Below are positions 28,285 to 38,562 of a stretch of 64,000 nt of DNA, in pieces. Within the stretch, counting starts at the first letter, position 1. Each line of letters starts with the position of its first letter. Origin of the DNA: Leptospira kemamanensis (GTDB taxonomy: Bacteria > Spirochaetota > Leptospiria > Leptospirales > Leptospiraceae); the NCBI RefSeq assembly GCF_004769665.1, contig NZ_RQGG01000036.1, positions 124,001-188,000 on the forward strand. Reading direction: 5' to 3'. Under the pieces are notes generated by a model. The model saw nothing but the letters and a program-made list of their open reading frames with translations, made no database searches and was not told where the DNA came from. Both the position numbers and the translations under genes were made by a program.

Positions 28285-30432
28285 ATGAATGTAGAGTTAA
28301 TCATTATCGTCATGGCACTGGTCTCCATAGCCACGGCGATTTTCTACGCCGCGAGGGTAATACGTATCCAAGTGGGCGCAGATGGTGGCAACGAAAAAGA
28401 AACCGCCAAATTAAAAGAAATCTCCGCCGCGATCGCAGAAGGGGCTATGGCCTTCCTTCTCAGAGAATACCGAGTCATTCTGCTTTTTATCAGCTTCATG
28501 ACGGTTCTCATTTACCTATTATTAGATAACCCGAATACAGAATTCAACGAAGGAATTTACACTTCGATCGCTTTTGTTTCTGGAGCCCTTATTTCTTGCC
28601 TTTCTGGTTTTATCGGAATGAAAATTGCGACTGCCGGTAACGTGAGAACGGCACAAGCGGCAAAAACTTCCCTTTCGAAAGCGTTCCGAGTGGCTTTTGA
28701 CTCGGGAGCTGTGATGGGATTTGGTCTCATCGGTCTTGCGGTTCTTGGAATGATTGGTTTATTCCTACTTTTCACGGGAGCAAATCCCGCAGTTGCCAAA
28801 CACATTCTCATGGAATCTCTTGCTGGTTTTGGTCTCGGTGGATCCTCTGTGGCTCTTTTTGGTCGTGTAGGCGGTGGTATTTATACCAAAGCTGCGGACG
28901 TGGGTGCTGACCTTGTTGGTAAAGTAGAAAAAGGAATTCCAGAAGATGATCCTCGTAACCCTGCAACGATTGCAGATAACGTAGGAGACAACGTGGGTGA
29001 CATTGCTGGTATGGGTGCTGACCTTTTTGGTTCTGCAGCGGAAGCAACTTGTGCAGCACTAGTGATTGGTGCAACGGCATCTGCCCTTACGGACAATAAC
29101 TCTGCTCTTTTATATCCGCTTTTAATTTCTGCGATTGGAATTCCTGCATCCCTCATCACTACTTTTTTTGCGCGAGTGAAAGAAGGTGGAAACGTAGAAA
29201 AAGCTCTCAAACTCCAACTTTGGATTTCCACATTCATCGTGGCGGGTGCGCTTTACTTCGCAACTGATCTATTCATGATTGATAGTTTCCAAATCGGAGA
29301 CAAAACCATCACAAAATGGAATGTGTACACTTCAGTCGCATTAGGTTTGTTTGCTGGTATGTTCATCGGTTGGATCACAGAAATTTATACTTCCCACTCT
29401 TATAAACCAGTGCGCGAAGTGGCTGACGCTTGTGATACAGGTGCGGCAACGAACATCATCTACGGTTTGGCACTTGGATACAAATCCACTGTGATTCCTG
29501 TGATTTTACTTGTGATCGTAATTGTGGTTTCCAATATCCTTGCTGGGATGTACGGAATTGCAATCGCTGCGATTGGTATGATCTCAACAATAGCCATTGG
29601 ACTTACGATTGATGCGTATGGTCCTGTTTCCGATAACGCGGGTGGGATTGCGGAAATGGCAGAGCTTGGAAAAGACGTTCGTGACAGAACCGATACTTTG
29701 GATGCAGCGGGTAACACAACTGCGGCCGTTGGAAAAGGTTTTGCGATTGGATCTGCGGCTCTTACTTCACTTGCTCTATTTGCCGCGTTTATCACAAGAA
29801 CTCAAAACGCTTCCAAAGAAATGGGAGAGGGTGCGATTGATTTAACTTCGATCGAACTCCTTGATCCATTGGTATTTGGTGGTCTTCTTTTTGGAGCAAT
29901 GCTTCCATTTATCTTCTCTGCCATGACAATGAAATCAGTTGGAAAAGCAGCATTGGATATGGTAAAAGAAGTTCGTCGCCAATTCAAAGAGATCCCTGGT
30001 CTTATGGAAGGAAAAGCGAAACCTGAGTATGCAAAATGTGTAGATATTTCTACCTCTGCGGCACTTCGGGAAATGATCCCTCCAGGTCTACTTGTCCTCC
30101 TTAGCCCAATTGTTGTGGGTTATTTGTTTGGAGTGAAGTCCCTTGCAGGTTTACTTGCAGGAGCTCTTGTTTCTGGTGTGGTTCTTGCGATCTCTTCTGC
30201 TAACTCTGGTGGAGCATGGGACAACGCAAAAAAATACATCGAAAAAACGGCTGGTGGAAAAGGTTCTGAAAAACACAAAGCAGCGGTTGTGGGTGATACA
30301 GTAGGGGATCCGTTTAAAGATACATCTGGACCTGCAATCAACATTCTCATCAAACTGATGGCTATCACCTCACTCGTGTTTGCTGAATTTTTTGTAACAA
30401 AAGGTGGGATCATTTTAAATTTCTTTAAATAA
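28285..30432 (+). CDS. hppA: membrane-bound ion-pumping pyrophosphatase
   Basis: 715 residues with about 16 membrane helices. It couples pyrophosphate hydrolysis to export of H+ and/or Na+. The substrate-binding loops are present: [48 protein letters not shown] and, near the C-terminus, [19 protein letters not shown]. The sequence [18 protein letters not shown] has Ala at the position that is Lys in K+-independent enzymes, so a K+-dependent type is expected. Whether H+ or Na+ is pumped cannot be decided by eye. AGAGGA lies 5 bases before the ATG. Confidence 0.96.
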   Translation: MNVELIIIVMALVSIATAIFYAARVIRIQVGADGGNEKETAKLKEISAAIAEGAMAFLLREYRVILLFISFMTVLIYLLLDNPNTEFNEGIYTSIAFVSGALISCLSGFIGMKIATAGNVRTAQAAKTSLSKAFRVAFDSGAVMGFGLIGLAVLGMIGLFLLFTGANPAVAKHILMESLAGFGLGGSSVALFGRVGGGIYTKAADVGADLVGKVEKGIPEDDPRNPATIADNVGDNVGDIAGMGADLFGSAAEATCAALVIGATASALTDNNSALLYPLLISAIGIPASLITTFFARVKEGGNVEKALKLQLWISTFIVAGALYFATDLFMIDSFQIGDKTITKWNVYTSVALGLFAGMFIGWITEIYTSHSYKPVREVADACDTGAATNIIYGLALGYKSTVIPVILLVIVIVVSNILAGMYGIAIAAIGMISTIAIGLTIDAYGPVSDNAGGIAEMAELGKDVRDRTDTLDAAGNTTAAVGKGFAIGSAALTSLALFAAFITRTQNASKEMGEGAIDLTSIELLDPLVFGGLLFGAMLPFIFSAMTMKSVGKAALDMVKEVRRQFKEIPGLMEGKAKPEYAKCVDISTSAALREMIPPGLLVLLSPIVVGYLFGVKSLAGLLAGALVSGVVLAISSANSGGAWDNAKKYIEKTAGGKGSEKHKAAVVGDTVGDPFKDTSGPAINILIKLMAITSLVFAEFFVTKGGIILNFFK

Positions 30433-30567
30433 GAGATGAAATGATTTCCGAACGTTGGTGCTTTCGATTGAAAAGTACCAATACGATCAAAAGAACTGTC
30501 CTTCTAAATCAGAGGAACAGATTTTTAGATCATCCAATCTCCGAAAGAGTGATTGGAACTTTAGAAG

Positions 30568-30593
30568 AGCCGGCGAGATTCGTCGGCTTTTTT
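30568..30593 (+). terminator. rho-independent terminator
   Basis: A 9-bp stem (AGCCGGCGA against TCGTCGGCT with one G-U pair) with the 3-base loop GAT, followed by six T. It lies 135 bases after hppA and directly before the 3' end of the minus-strand gene at 30597. Confidence 0.85.
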
Positions 30594-30596
30594 GTT

Positions 30597-31019
30597 TTAA
30601 AGAGTCGTAAAACTAAAACTAGTATTGGTGCCGAGTGTGAGTCCGAAGGTGGATTGGATGTTTTGGTTTAAGGTGATGGTATAGGTAACACCAGAAGTGA
30701 GAGCAGTCGTTGGTGTGAGAGTGATGGTTCTGTTGGACGAGCCCCCAGTCAGACTGGGACAAGACGGAGAACAACTGATATTCGTATTGAGGGAAGTTGG
30801 CTCAATCGCTTGTGTCATCACGATTGTGATTGTAGGAGTGAGAGATACTCCTGTGGCTCCATTGGAAGGAACCGTAGATTCAATGGTAAAGGTAGCAGAA
30901 GTTTGTGTGACTAGGGGTAAAATAAACACTCCGAGTATAGAGGGAGAAGGTTTTGGAACACAATGTAAGTGAAACAAAACCAAAACACTTAAAACTCTAA
31001 CTGTTTTCCACATAACCAT
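30597..31019 (-). CDS. putative lipoprotein with a Big_5 (SbsA-type Ig-like) domain
   Basis: 140 residues. The hydrophobic start ends in VLFHLHC, an acceptable spirochaetal lipobox. After a linker, STVPSNGATGVSLTPTITIVMTQAIEPTSLN and TPTTALTSGVTYTITLNQNIQSTFGLTLG match the Big_5 Ig-like domain, with a Cys pair (SCSPSC) in the middle loop. Such domains are usually repeated in surface proteins; a single copy on a lipid anchor is small. Binding partner unknown. Confidence 0.8.
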   Translation of the reverse strand: MVMWKTVRVLSVLVLFHLHCVPKPSPSILGVFILPLVTQTSATFTIESTVPSNGATGVSLTPTITIVMTQAIEPTSLNTNISCSPSCPSLTGGSSNRTITLTPTTALTSGVTYTITLNQNIQSTFGLTLGTNTSFSFTTL

Positions 31020-31040
31020 TGGCTCTATTTATAGTTTCGA

Positions 31041-31373
31041 CTAATTCCCCTTGGTTACCGTACATAGTTTTGCATAAATCCCAAGGAAATTATAGGTCTC
31101 TATTTCAATGGATGTAATTTCTTTGATGTTTCCCTGTTTTTGGGCCTCTTCGATGGATCCATTCCCGTAAGCAATGAGACCTAAATAGGACTTCGCACAG
31201 GAAAATCCTTCTTTTGTGGCAGAAAGACCGGTTTCCATCATGGAGATCCTTTGGTTTTCGTAGAGAAGCCCTTGGGTTCCAAATCCAGAACTGGCACATT
31301 GCATGAGAAAAAAAGGAAGGAGAAAACTGAGGATTCGAATGAGGATCAATGGTCTTTTGTTATGGGAAAACAT
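31041..31373 (-). CDS. TRL-family lipoprotein (copy 1)
   Basis: 110 residues. A lipoprotein signal (FLLPFFLMQCASSGFG) is followed by the TRL pattern: GLLYENQRISMMETG, then KEGFSCAKSYLGLIAYGNGSIEEAQKQGNIKEITSIEIETYNFLGIYAKLCTVTKG. TRL proteins are small exported proteins named from a tRNA-associated locus; their function is unknown. Three further members are in this window (31631, 56440, 56781). The middle copy here is separated by a small coiled-coil gene. Confidence 0.85.
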   Translation of the reverse strand: MFSHNKRPLILIRILSFLLPFFLMQCASSGFGTQGLLYENQRISMMETGLSATKEGFSCAKSYLGLIAYGNGSIEEAQKQGNIKEITSIEIETYNFLGIYAKLCTVTKGN

Positions 31374-31388
31374 AGGGGGAAAAAAATT

Positions 31389-31634
31389 CTATTTTTGGAG
31401 TTCTTTGTCTAAGAGATTGGAAAGTTTGTTTTGTAATAGGATGATGTCGTCATATAACTTTTCTATTTGTTCTTCTTTTTTACGAATTTTCTCTGTGAGT
31501 ACTTCCAAGGATTTGTTGGTTTGATTCGTTTTTTTCGAATGAAATTCTTTTAACTTCGATTCGATTTCTTCGTAAATCAAACCACTCTTTAATTTTTTAG
31601 AAAACTCTTTGAGTGATTCTATGTTTTGTTTCAT
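31389..31634 (-). CDS. small coiled-coil protein, function unknown
   Basis: 81 residues from the ATG at 31634, which overlaps the stop of the upstream TRL gene (ATGA). Nearly the whole protein is predicted coiled coil by heptads (SLEVLTEKIRKKEEQIEKLYDDIILLQNKLSNLLDKEL). No signal peptide, so cytoplasmic. No family recognised. Confidence 0.65.
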   Translation of the reverse strand: MKQNIESLKEFSKKLKSGLIYEEIESKLKEFHSKKTNQTNKSLEVLTEKIRKKEEQIEKLYDDIILLQNKLSNLLDKELQK

Positions 31635-31957
31635 TTGCCCGTGACTCGCAAACAAAGTTCTTGGAAAATAAAGTATTGGTTTTTATAAAAATGATCGACG
31701 CTATGAATTTCTTTGAAACGAGAATTTTTAGAAATCCAATCGTAACTTGCATTCCCAAGACTCACAAGTCCAAAATAATTAGTCGTACAGGATTCAACAA
31801 AGGTATCACCTGGAACTGGAATTTTTCCAGGTGTATACCAACCGGATTGTCCTTTGTTTTGTAACAATGTCATGGATGGATTTCCAATTTGGATACTCAA
31901 ACAGTTTCCCAAAGTGAAAACCCAACCCATACAAACAATCCGATTCAATAACTTCAT
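31631..31957 (-). CDS. TRL-like lipoprotein (copy 2)
   Basis: 108 residues. The signal reads VCMGWVFTLGNCLSI with a plausible lipobox Cys. The C-terminal half keeps the TRL layout: FVESCTTNYFGLVSLGNASYDWISKNSRFKEIHSVDHFYKNQYFIFQELCLRVTGK, including LGNAS, the IHSVD strand and the final Cys-x-x-VTG. It is more divergent than the other three members. It overlaps the coiled-coil gene by 4 bases and follows the beta-barrel gene by 6 bases. Confidence 0.7.
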   Translation of the reverse strand: MKLLNRIVCMGWVFTLGNCLSIQIGNPSMTLLQNKGQSGWYTPGKIPVPGDTFVESCTTNYFGLVSLGNASYDWISKNSRFKEIHSVDHFYKNQYFIFQELCLRVTGK

Positions 31958-31963
31958 CCCAAA

Positions 31964-32776
31964 TCAATTGGTGTCAAAGAAGTAGAAATAGGAAAAACGA
32001 ATCCCTCTATCCATTGCATTGTCCGCTTTGGGAAGAACACCAAATAGAAAACTGAAACTAAACGTTCCGAAACTTTCTGTGTTCATGGATATTCCTGGAT
32101 AAAAATTGAAGTATCGTAAGTTTTTATCAGCAGTTTTATCGATTGGTTCTCTATATTCAAACTCAGTAAAGATACGAACCGACTCAGCAATGGCAAAGGA
32201 TGGTGCAATTCCTAGTTGGTAATACCGTTTGAATTCTTCCAATTTGGATTCGCGACCGTGGCGGTTAGATTCTGTTTGGAAACGGAACTCGGACATGATT
32301 TGGAAAATTCCTGATTTATAACCAAGACCAAAATTCGGACGAATTAAATAGTACTCTGGATTTTCGTATTCACGAAATAATGAATTTCGTTTTTTATCAT
32401 ACACACGAAGTCCCCCACCTATCAAAAATTGGGAACTACCTGATTCAAAAATCTTACCATATTTGAGACCAACATTGTATCTGTCCCAGGTAACTTCTTT
32501 TGCCGTATCTGTTTGGGAATACTCCGTTCTTCCAAGGGAAGAAATCACAGAAAAAGAATCACTGAATTTGTATTCTCCTTCTACACTGACATTTTTATTA
32601 ATCTCTTTTACCGAGTTAAAGTTTTTATCCCAATAACCAACGTTTCCTCTGATTTTAGAATACACGGCCACTGGTTCAATCTGTAAGGGATGGGCAAAAC
32701 CATTCTGATTGCTTTGTGATTGAATGGAAGTTGTCAGTACTAAAAGAATACTTAATATTAGATAACAATATTTCAT
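31964..32776 (-). CDS. probable outer-membrane beta-barrel protein
   Basis: 270 residues with a signal peptide (LILSILLVLTTSIQSQ). The mature part has alternating strands (FLIGGGLRVYDKK, YYLIRPNFGLGYKSGIFQIMSEFRFQ, SVRIFTEFEYREP, FGTFSFSFLFGVLP). The C-terminus RFSYFYFFDTN is aromatic, although not ending in Phe. No specific family seen. It follows the SGNH lipoprotein gene by 2 bases. Confidence 0.65.
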   Translation of the reverse strand: MKYCYLILSILLVLTTSIQSQSNQNGFAHPLQIEPVAVYSKIRGNVGYWDKNFNSVKEINKNVSVEGEYKFSDSFSVISSLGRTEYSQTDTAKEVTWDRYNVGLKYGKIFESGSSQFLIGGGLRVYDKKRNSLFREYENPEYYLIRPNFGLGYKSGIFQIMSEFRFQTESNRHGRESKLEEFKRYYQLGIAPSFAIAESVRIFTEFEYREPIDKTADKNLRYFNFYPGISMNTESFGTFSFSFLFGVLPKADNAMDRGIRFSYFYFFDTN

Positions 32777-32778
32777 AA

Positions 32779-33630
32779 TTAAAAACCTACATTTGTGATT
32801 GGGTAAATGGCTCTTGCAAATTTATCAGCTAAAAGTGTATAACCTAAGTTATTTGCATGGATACAATCCAACATAAACTCTGCACGTGAGCTTGGTTTCC
32901 CACCCAAAGTATTTCGTAGGTCAACATAAATTAGGTTTGGTTCTTCTCTAGTGATATCAACGAGTAAATTATTAAATGAATCCAATTGGGTGGAAGTAAA
33001 CGCTGCTGGGTCTGATAAAACAAGACCAACTCGATCAAACTTTGTTTTACAACCTTCATCGGATCCAGAAATTACCGGTGCCATAAATGGATTCGGGTAG
33101 TCATATCCATGGATGATCCATTTGAGAGGTGGGCCACCAAAACGTGAAATTTTATACGCATTCCCAGTGATAATCATTTGTTTGAGATTGGCTTTGATGG
33201 TTGCAAATCGTTGTGCTTGGACAGCATCAATATTTCCGATGTATTCTGATAAATTGGCCTGAATGTCATTTCCACCTAACGAAAGGATAACGACTTTCAT
33301 ATCGGCGCCACCTTGGTCGATGACTTGGTACTGTAAACCTTGGCTCACTACTTGTTGGAGGGTTTTTCCACCAAGTGTAGCTCCCACAAATTTATATTGG
33401 AATCTGTTTTCCAATTGGGGTCTTAAAGTTTCCACAAACGGATATCCAAAAAGTAAATCGGTCCAACTGTCTCCGATGATTCCCGTTTTAGCTGGAGTTT
33501 CCCCATTGCAGATCGCAAAGGAAGTACATAGTAAATTTGCTTCAAAATCGGAAAGTGGATCCTTTTTAGTATCACAGTGGATGAGTACGAAACTGATTCC
33601 GATTGCCAGAAATATTTTTAACGTTTTCAT
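32779..33630 (-). CDS. SGNH/GDSL-hydrolase lipoprotein
   Basis: 284 residues from the ATG at 33630. The N-terminus is a lipoprotein signal (LKIFLAIGISFVLIHCDTKK). Block I is GIIGDSWTDLLFG with the catalytic Ser, block III is LSLGGNDIQ, and block V is DCIHANNLGY with the Asp-x-x-His pair. The fold acts on ester bonds of lipids or acetylated sugars; the substrate here is unknown. The ATG overlaps the stop of the symporter gene by 1 base (TAATG), so the genes are coupled. Confidence 0.87.
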   Translation of the reverse strand: MKTLKIFLAIGISFVLIHCDTKKDPLSDFEANLLCTSFAICNGETPAKTGIIGDSWTDLLFGYPFVETLRPQLENRFQYKFVGATLGGKTLQQVVSQGLQYQVIDQGGADMKVVILSLGGNDIQANLSEYIGNIDAVQAQRFATIKANLKQMIITGNAYKISRFGGPPLKWIIHGYDYPNPFMAPVISGSDEGCKTKFDRVGLVLSDPAAFTSTQLDSFNNLLVDITREEPNLIYVDLRNTLGGKPSSRAEFMLDCIHANNLGYTLLADKFARAIYPITNVGF

Positions 33631-34889
33631 TATTTGTTTTCTTCCTTCCAGATATGGTTCATGATAAAAGCGCACGAGAGATCGCCGGTCAGATTTACTG
33701 AAGTTCTACACATATCCAAAAACCGGTCAACACCAAAAAGAATGGTGATCCCTTCAATGGGAATGTGAAAGGTATATAAGATGGAGGAAAGGATGACAAG
33801 TCCCACTCCAGGTGTGGCGGCTGTTCCAATGGACGCTGCCGTCACAGTTCCAACTAACAAAAATAAATCTAACGTACTCAGTTCCACTTGGTAGACTTGG
33901 CTTAAAAAAACCGTCGCCACTGCTTGGTACAGTGCAGTTCCATCCATATTGATCGTTGCACCCAAAGGCAAAACAAAATCGGCAACTGTTTCTTTTAGTT
34001 TTAATTTCTCTTTGGCAACTTTTAAGCTATAGGGCAATACAGAACTGGAACTCGAAGTTGAAAAACCAAGGATCGGAATTTCTCGAATTTGATTAAAAAA
34101 CAGGATTGGGTTTTGTTTGGTAAAAAAGAAAACAAGTAAACTATAAAAAACTAGAATTAAAAATAAACCAACTAACACCGTTATGATATAAGATAAAAGC
34201 CCAAACACCAACGAAAATCCAATTTGAACCATCGCATAACTCATGAGTCCAAGTACTGCGAGTGGAGCCAGTTTCATCGCGATAGCTACGACCCACAAAC
34301 AAAAACTTTCTAAGGAATGGCAAAAGGCTTTGAGGGCAGTTCCCGATTCTTTTGATGTTAAAAAGAAAATCCCTAGGATCATTCCTAAAAACACAATGGA
34401 TAACATTTGTTGTTTGGACCAAACATTGACTATATTTTTGGGGATGATGTTTGCGATGATCTCAGGGATGGATTCTGTAACATTTTGGGAATCCTTTATT
34501 GGAACCGAGTTAGTTATGGTTTGATTTTGGATTTTGTTTTGGATCTGTTTTCCTGGTTGAATTGCTGTGGTTAAAAAAATGCCAATGCTAACGGAAACGA
34601 TGGTGGTGAAGATGAAATAAACTAAAGTTCGACTGCCTAAATGCCATAGGTCTTTTAGATTCTTTAAACTGGAAACTCCCAAAGCAATTGAGACAATCAC
34701 AAGAGGGATCATGATCATTTGTAATAGGTTTAAAAATAGATCACCTGGTAGTTTGAACCATTGCAGGTAAGGTTGGATCGTTTCCTGTGTTACCAAACCA
34801 GATTCAGGATTAAAGCCGATTCCGATACTTAAACCTAACACTAAAGAGATGAGAATTTGTTTCCAAAAGGCAATTTTGGGAAGGGACAT
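33630..34889 (-). CDS. dicarboxylate/amino acid:cation symporter (DAACS family)
   Basis: About 419 residues with eight membrane helices and two re-entrant loops. Family motifs are the Ser-rich loop FSTSSSSSVLPYSL, the NMDG motif in LPLGATINMDGTALYQAVATVF, and GTAATPGVGLVIL followed by the NLTGD-like VNLTGDLSCAFIM. Members take up glutamate, aspartate or C4-dicarboxylates with Na+ or H+. The ATG at 34889 is preferred over the TTG at 34895. Downstream genes (SGNH lipoprotein, barrel, TRL) may share its transcript. Confidence 0.93.
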   Translation of the reverse strand: MSLPKIAFWKQILISLVLGLSIGIGFNPESGLVTQETIQPYLQWFKLPGDLFLNLLQMIMIPLVIVSIALGVSSLKNLKDLWHLGSRTLVYFIFTTIVSVSIGIFLTTAIQPGKQIQNKIQNQTITNSVPIKDSQNVTESIPEIIANIIPKNIVNVWSKQQMLSIVFLGMILGIFFLTSKESGTALKAFCHSLESFCLWVVAIAMKLAPLAVLGLMSYAMVQIGFSLVFGLLSYIITVLVGLFLILVFYSLLVFFFTKQNPILFFNQIREIPILGFSTSSSSSVLPYSLKVAKEKLKLKETVADFVLPLGATINMDGTALYQAVATVFLSQVYQVELSTLDLFLLVGTVTAASIGTAATPGVGLVILSSILYTFHIPIEGITILFGVDRFLDMCRTSVNLTGDLSCAFIMNHIWKEENK

Positions 34890-34933
34890 TCCCAAATCTT
34901 TTGGTCATGAAATTTAATGTAAATGAAATTTAA

Positions 34934-37777
34934 TTAAATACTGATATAAGTCTGGAAGAGTTGGATTCTATGGAAAATTTTGGCTCCGTTTTTGATTTTA
35001 CGCATCTCCACTGTGAATTCATCTTTTGCTCTTTGGATTTCCTTCATGGTTTTGTGTAGAACTGCTTTTTTTTCAGGTCGGTTGTCCCATTTATAAGCAG
35101 CTTCTTGGCGCATCAATTTTTCTTCCAATTGGCGAATCGTTTTTTGGTGAGAAAGTTCTACTTTGTATTCTTCTTTTTGGAAGATGGAAAGAGTTTCTTT
35201 ACGCAAAATTTCTTTTTTAATTTCAGCTTCCGATTCAACGATTGGATAACATTGAATAAAGGCTTCTTCTAATTTTGAAAGAGGGATTTCTGTTTCAGGG
35301 ACATAGGTTTTCCCTTCGATCCATTCTTTAGGTTTGTCTGTGACTACTTGAGACTTTTTTTTCTTCATATCATATTCGATGAAAAACAAATCTTTTCGTT
35401 TGAGTGAGAAATCAAATTCCACTTGGAAAACAAAAAGGATTTTTTGTCCCAAGTCTTTGGAGTAGAGATATTTCTTTTTACGTCCCACATTACTTTGTGT
35501 TAAAAGTTCCGTTACCTTTTCTACGAATGGGTGACCAAATGCCATAAATTCTAAGGAATCATTGGTGAGGGCTAGGTCAGAATCAAAGGTTGCTTTTTTG
35601 ACCTTACCTTCTTGGTTTTTATACTCATAAGAACCTTTGCTAACGGCCGTTAATGTTCCTGGAAGTTGGTTTTGGAAAAATTTGCTACCTTCCGATACTA
35701 CTTCTTCTAAATGGCTATTGTTCCATTCTCTTTCTTCGAGTGTGTGGTCGTAATAGTCTTTTAAATTAAAATCCAAAACCTTTGGGGTCACGAGAGCATT
35801 GAGTTTTTCAAATCCTTTTTGTGCGACTTGGATACGAAGATCAAATTCAGTTTCTAATTCTTCTTTGGTTTTGGTTCCTGTGATGAATTTCATCAAACTA
35901 GAATTAAAATCTAATTCTTCTTCGATGGTGCCGAGTAAATCATCGGAAGCGCCAATGGATTCTTCAAACAAACGGATTTTGTTGGTTAATACTTCTAAAA
36001 TTCGTTCGGCTACAGTGTCTTTGGAAGCGAAGTTAAAGATATACACATTGTCTTTTTGACCGAAACGGTGGATCCTACCGATCCTTTGTTCAATCTTTAG
36101 AGGACTCCAAGGAAGATCGTAATTGAAGAGAATATTTGCAAATTGTAAGTTACGACCTTCTCCACCAGCTTCTGTACAAATGAGGATCTCATAATCTTCT
36201 TTGAATTTCTGAATGGCGACTTCTTTTTCATCCATACTAAGAGATCCATGGAAGGGAGAAACTTTGAAGTCTGGTTCTAACACAGATTGTAAATGATCTT
36301 GGGTCGTACGAAATTGAGTGAAGATAATAAACTTTTTATGTCCTTCTTTTTTCAATCGATAGAGAGTTTCTTTGAGTTTCTGTGTTTTTTTATCTTCTTT
36401 GATTTGTTTTCCTAAATGGATCAATCGATTCAGAGTGAACAATTCACGTTTGATCCTTTGGAAACTTGACATTTCTTCGTCTTCGAGTTCAGTGATAAAA
36501 TCTTCAACACCTTCTGTTTCATCCAAGTCCCAATCATCTAAATTGGTTTCGTGTTCTTTCATGTAATGGAATTTGGATTCCAACATGAACTTACGTTTCT
36601 GAAGAGCGGAAAGTAAGGCAATGACAGAGGAATCGAGTAATTTTTGAAAAACCACCATCACAAATCCAATGGCACGGTTTTTTGTTCCCATTGCCATATT
36701 GTATTCGCGTTTGACATAGTCTGTCGTTTCATCATAAAACGCCCGTTCTATGGGTGATAAATCGATGCGAACTGTTTTGGCAAATCGTTTGGTAAATCCA
36801 CCTACTTCTACTTTGCGACGTCTTAGTAAAACCTTGGAGATTTTTTCCTTTAGATCTCCTTTTTGTCCAACAACATAATCGTTGATAAAGGTGTGATAAG
36901 GGCCCAAAATATTGGGATCCACCAAATGCATGAGATAAAATAATTCTTCTAATTTTCCACGAAACGGTGTGGCAGTGAGAAGCAGTAAACATTCTGTTTT
37001 ACGGGCAATTTTTTCAGCAAATAAATACCCACGTGTGATTTTGGAATAATCTCTACGGAGTCTATGTGCTTCATCGAAAACAACAATGTCCCACTTAGTT
37101 CCCAAAATTTCTTCTGCATATCTTGGGTTTTTGATAAAGTCGATGGAAGTGATGATTTTATTAAAATTTCTCCAATGGTCGGGACCGTTTGTCACAAAAT
37201 TACGACGACGAACGATGGCAAATTCTTCATTGAATTTGTTTTTCATCTCTTGTTGCCACTGCACAAGAAGAGGAGATGGTGCAACTACTAACACTCGCTT
37301 TAGGCCTCGTCTAAACATCAGTTCTTTGACAGCAAGACCTGCTTCAATTGTTTTTCCAAGACCTACTTCGTCAGCTAAAATGAATCTAGGTTTTAAACTA
37401 TTGGCGACGATGAATGTAGATTCGATTTGGTGAGGAAGTAAACGCGTTCTAGAGTTAGATAACGAGGATAGTTTATTAAAATTATAAGTGAGTTTGAGTT
37501 GGCTTGCAGTGAGAGCCAAATCCATTGCTTTGGGGAATTCTTCCCAAACACGAAGGGATTCCGGATATTGGTTTAAAAAATGTAAATTACGATTGGATTT
37601 ATTGACAGTTCGAAAGATTTCTTTGGATTCAAAGAACAATTCTACAGTTGTGGCATTCTCTTTTGTAACTTTTGCGAGACCTAACTCAGGTTCGTCGATT
37701 AGGAACCCATACTCTTTTGATTGTTTTGGTTCAACCGTTGTTTCAAAATCTAAACTTAACTGAGTAGGGATATCCAT
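34934..37777 (-). CDS. RapA/HepA-like SNF2-family helicase
   Basis: About 947 residues. The SNF2 ATPase motifs are in order: [12 protein letters not shown] (Q-like), [14 protein letters not shown] (I), [14 protein letters not shown] (Ia), [10 protein letters not shown] (II), [10 protein letters not shown] (III), and in the C-terminal lobe [36 protein letters not shown] (V) and [12 protein letters not shown] (VI). The C-terminal 300 residues are Lys/Glu-rich. The RapA/HepA group recycles RNA polymerase; SNF2 proteins without methylase partners can also be repair proteins. The ATG at 37777 has AAAGGAG at 4 bases and overlaps the queE stop by 1 base. A CDS-sized defence partner is not adjacent. 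Confidence 0.9.
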   Translation of the reverse strand: MDIPTQLSLDFETTVEPKQSKEYGFLIDEPELGLAKVTKENATTVELFFESKEIFRTVNKSNRNLHFLNQYPESLRVWEEFPKAMDLALTASQLKLTYNFNKLSSLSNSRTRLLPHQIESTFIVANSLKPRFILADEVGLGKTIEAGLAVKELMFRRGLKRVLVVAPSPLLVQWQQEMKNKFNEEFAIVRRRNFVTNGPDHWRNFNKIITSIDFIKNPRYAEEILGTKWDIVVFDEAHRLRRDYSKITRGYLFAEKIARKTECLLLLTATPFRGKLEELFYLMHLVDPNILGPYHTFINDYVVGQKGDLKEKISKVLLRRRKVEVGGFTKRFAKTVRIDLSPIERAFYDETTDYVKREYNMAMGTKNRAIGFVMVVFQKLLDSSVIALLSALQKRKFMLESKFHYMKEHETNLDDWDLDETEGVEDFITELEDEEMSSFQRIKRELFTLNRLIHLGKQIKEDKKTQKLKETLYRLKKEGHKKFIIFTQFRTTQDHLQSVLEPDFKVSPFHGSLSMDEKEVAIQKFKEDYEILICTEAGGEGRNLQFANILFNYDLPWSPLKIEQRIGRIHRFGQKDNVYIFNFASKDTVAERILEVLTNKIRLFEESIGASDDLLGTIEEELDFNSSLMKFITGTKTKEELETEFDLRIQVAQKGFEKLNALVTPKVLDFNLKDYYDHTLEEREWNNSHLEEVVSEGSKFFQNQLPGTLTAVSKGSYEYKNQEGKVKKATFDSDLALTNDSLEFMAFGHPFVEKVTELLTQSNVGRKKKYLYSKDLGQKILFVFQVEFDFSLKRKDLFFIEYDMKKKKSQVVTDKPKEWIEGKTYVPETEIPLSKLEEAFIQCYPIVESEAEIKKEILRKETLSIFQKEEYKVELSHQKTIRQLEEKLMRQEAAYKWDNRPEKKAVLHKTMKEIQRAKDEFTVEMRKIKNGAKIFHRIQLFQTYISI

Positions 37778-38487
37778 CAAACTCCTTTCTGATTTCCCCA
37801 AAGCACTTTATGAATTTGAAGCGACAAACGACACTTAGGTGGGTTGTCTATTTTGATCCATTCAACTAGTTCTTTGGCATCCACTTCACCGTGGACTGGC
37901 GAATACAATATATTTGTCTGTATTTTTTGTTCGCGAATGACTTCGATACTTCTCTCAAAGTCGATTCTATCTCGCACAACGAACTTAATTTCGTCAAGTG
38001 AATTATGTCTCTTTTCTAAGATCTGGAAATTTTCTAGATCCATCCGATCTTCCATTCCTGACCCGGGTAGTTTGTAATCCATTGTGAAAATAAAATAGGG
38101 ATCGAGTGTGATTTTTTCGCTCCCATTGGTTTCCACACGAGAAGCAGGGTATGGTTTGTTTTCCTTCGTACGGTACGAAAATAGAAACTCTGCAATGGAC
38201 TTGGAAAGATCTCGGTTTTGCCCCTCCAAAGGTTCTCCCCCTGTGAGTAAAATTTGAAATCCATGGTCTTTGTCTAAAGCCTCTATCTCTTCGATGATGG
38301 AAGCCAAGGGTTTTGTTTCTCCTTGGTTTGGGCCAAGTGCGTAAGGGGTATCACACCAAAGTTGTTTTGTTTCTGTTTTACCACAACGTAAGCTACAACC
38401 AGCAAACCTTACAAAAACTGTTGGGATCCCTTGGGAGATTCCTTCTCCTGATATCGATGAATAAATTTCATGAATTTTTCCGTACAT
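37777..38487 (-). CDS. queE: 7-carboxy-7-deazaguanine synthase QueE (radical SAM)
   Basis: 236 residues. QueE makes 7-carboxy-7-deazaguanine from carboxytetrahydropterin on the way to preQ0 and queuosine. The N-terminus [27 protein letters not shown] is typical, as is LLTGGEPL for SAM binding. The cluster cysteines are in [21 protein letters not shown], spaced C-x3-C-x9-C instead of the standard radical-SAM C-x3-C-x2-C. The stop overlaps the ATG of the helicase gene. No queC or queD is in the window; folE, which starts the route, is 13 kb away. Confidence 0.93.
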   Translation of the reverse strand: MYGKIHEIYSSISGEGISQGIPTVFVRFAGCSLRCGKTETKQLWCDTPYALGPNQGETKPLASIIEEIEALDKDHGFQILLTGGEPLEGQNRDLSKSIAEFLFSYRTKENKPYPASRVETNGSEKITLDPYFIFTMDYKLPGSGMEDRMDLENFQILEKRHNSLDEIKFVVRDRIDFERSIEVIREQKIQTNILYSPVHGEVDAKELVEWIKIDNPPKCRLSLQIHKVLWGNQKGV

Positions 38488-38562
38488 GGTCGTTTGCCTT
38501 CCTGTCAGTTTCTTTGAAATTGTTCTTGCGAAAACATTAATTCGGAATTTGCTTTTAGGGTC

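Noticed and set aside
37064..37433. Plus-strand frames opposite the SNF2 helicase gene
   Set aside because: They are shadows of the conserved helicase motifs on the minus strand.
34934..38487. The helicase as part of an anti-phage defence island
   Set aside because: No methylase, nuclease or other defence gene is adjacent; neighbours are housekeeping (queE, a symporter).
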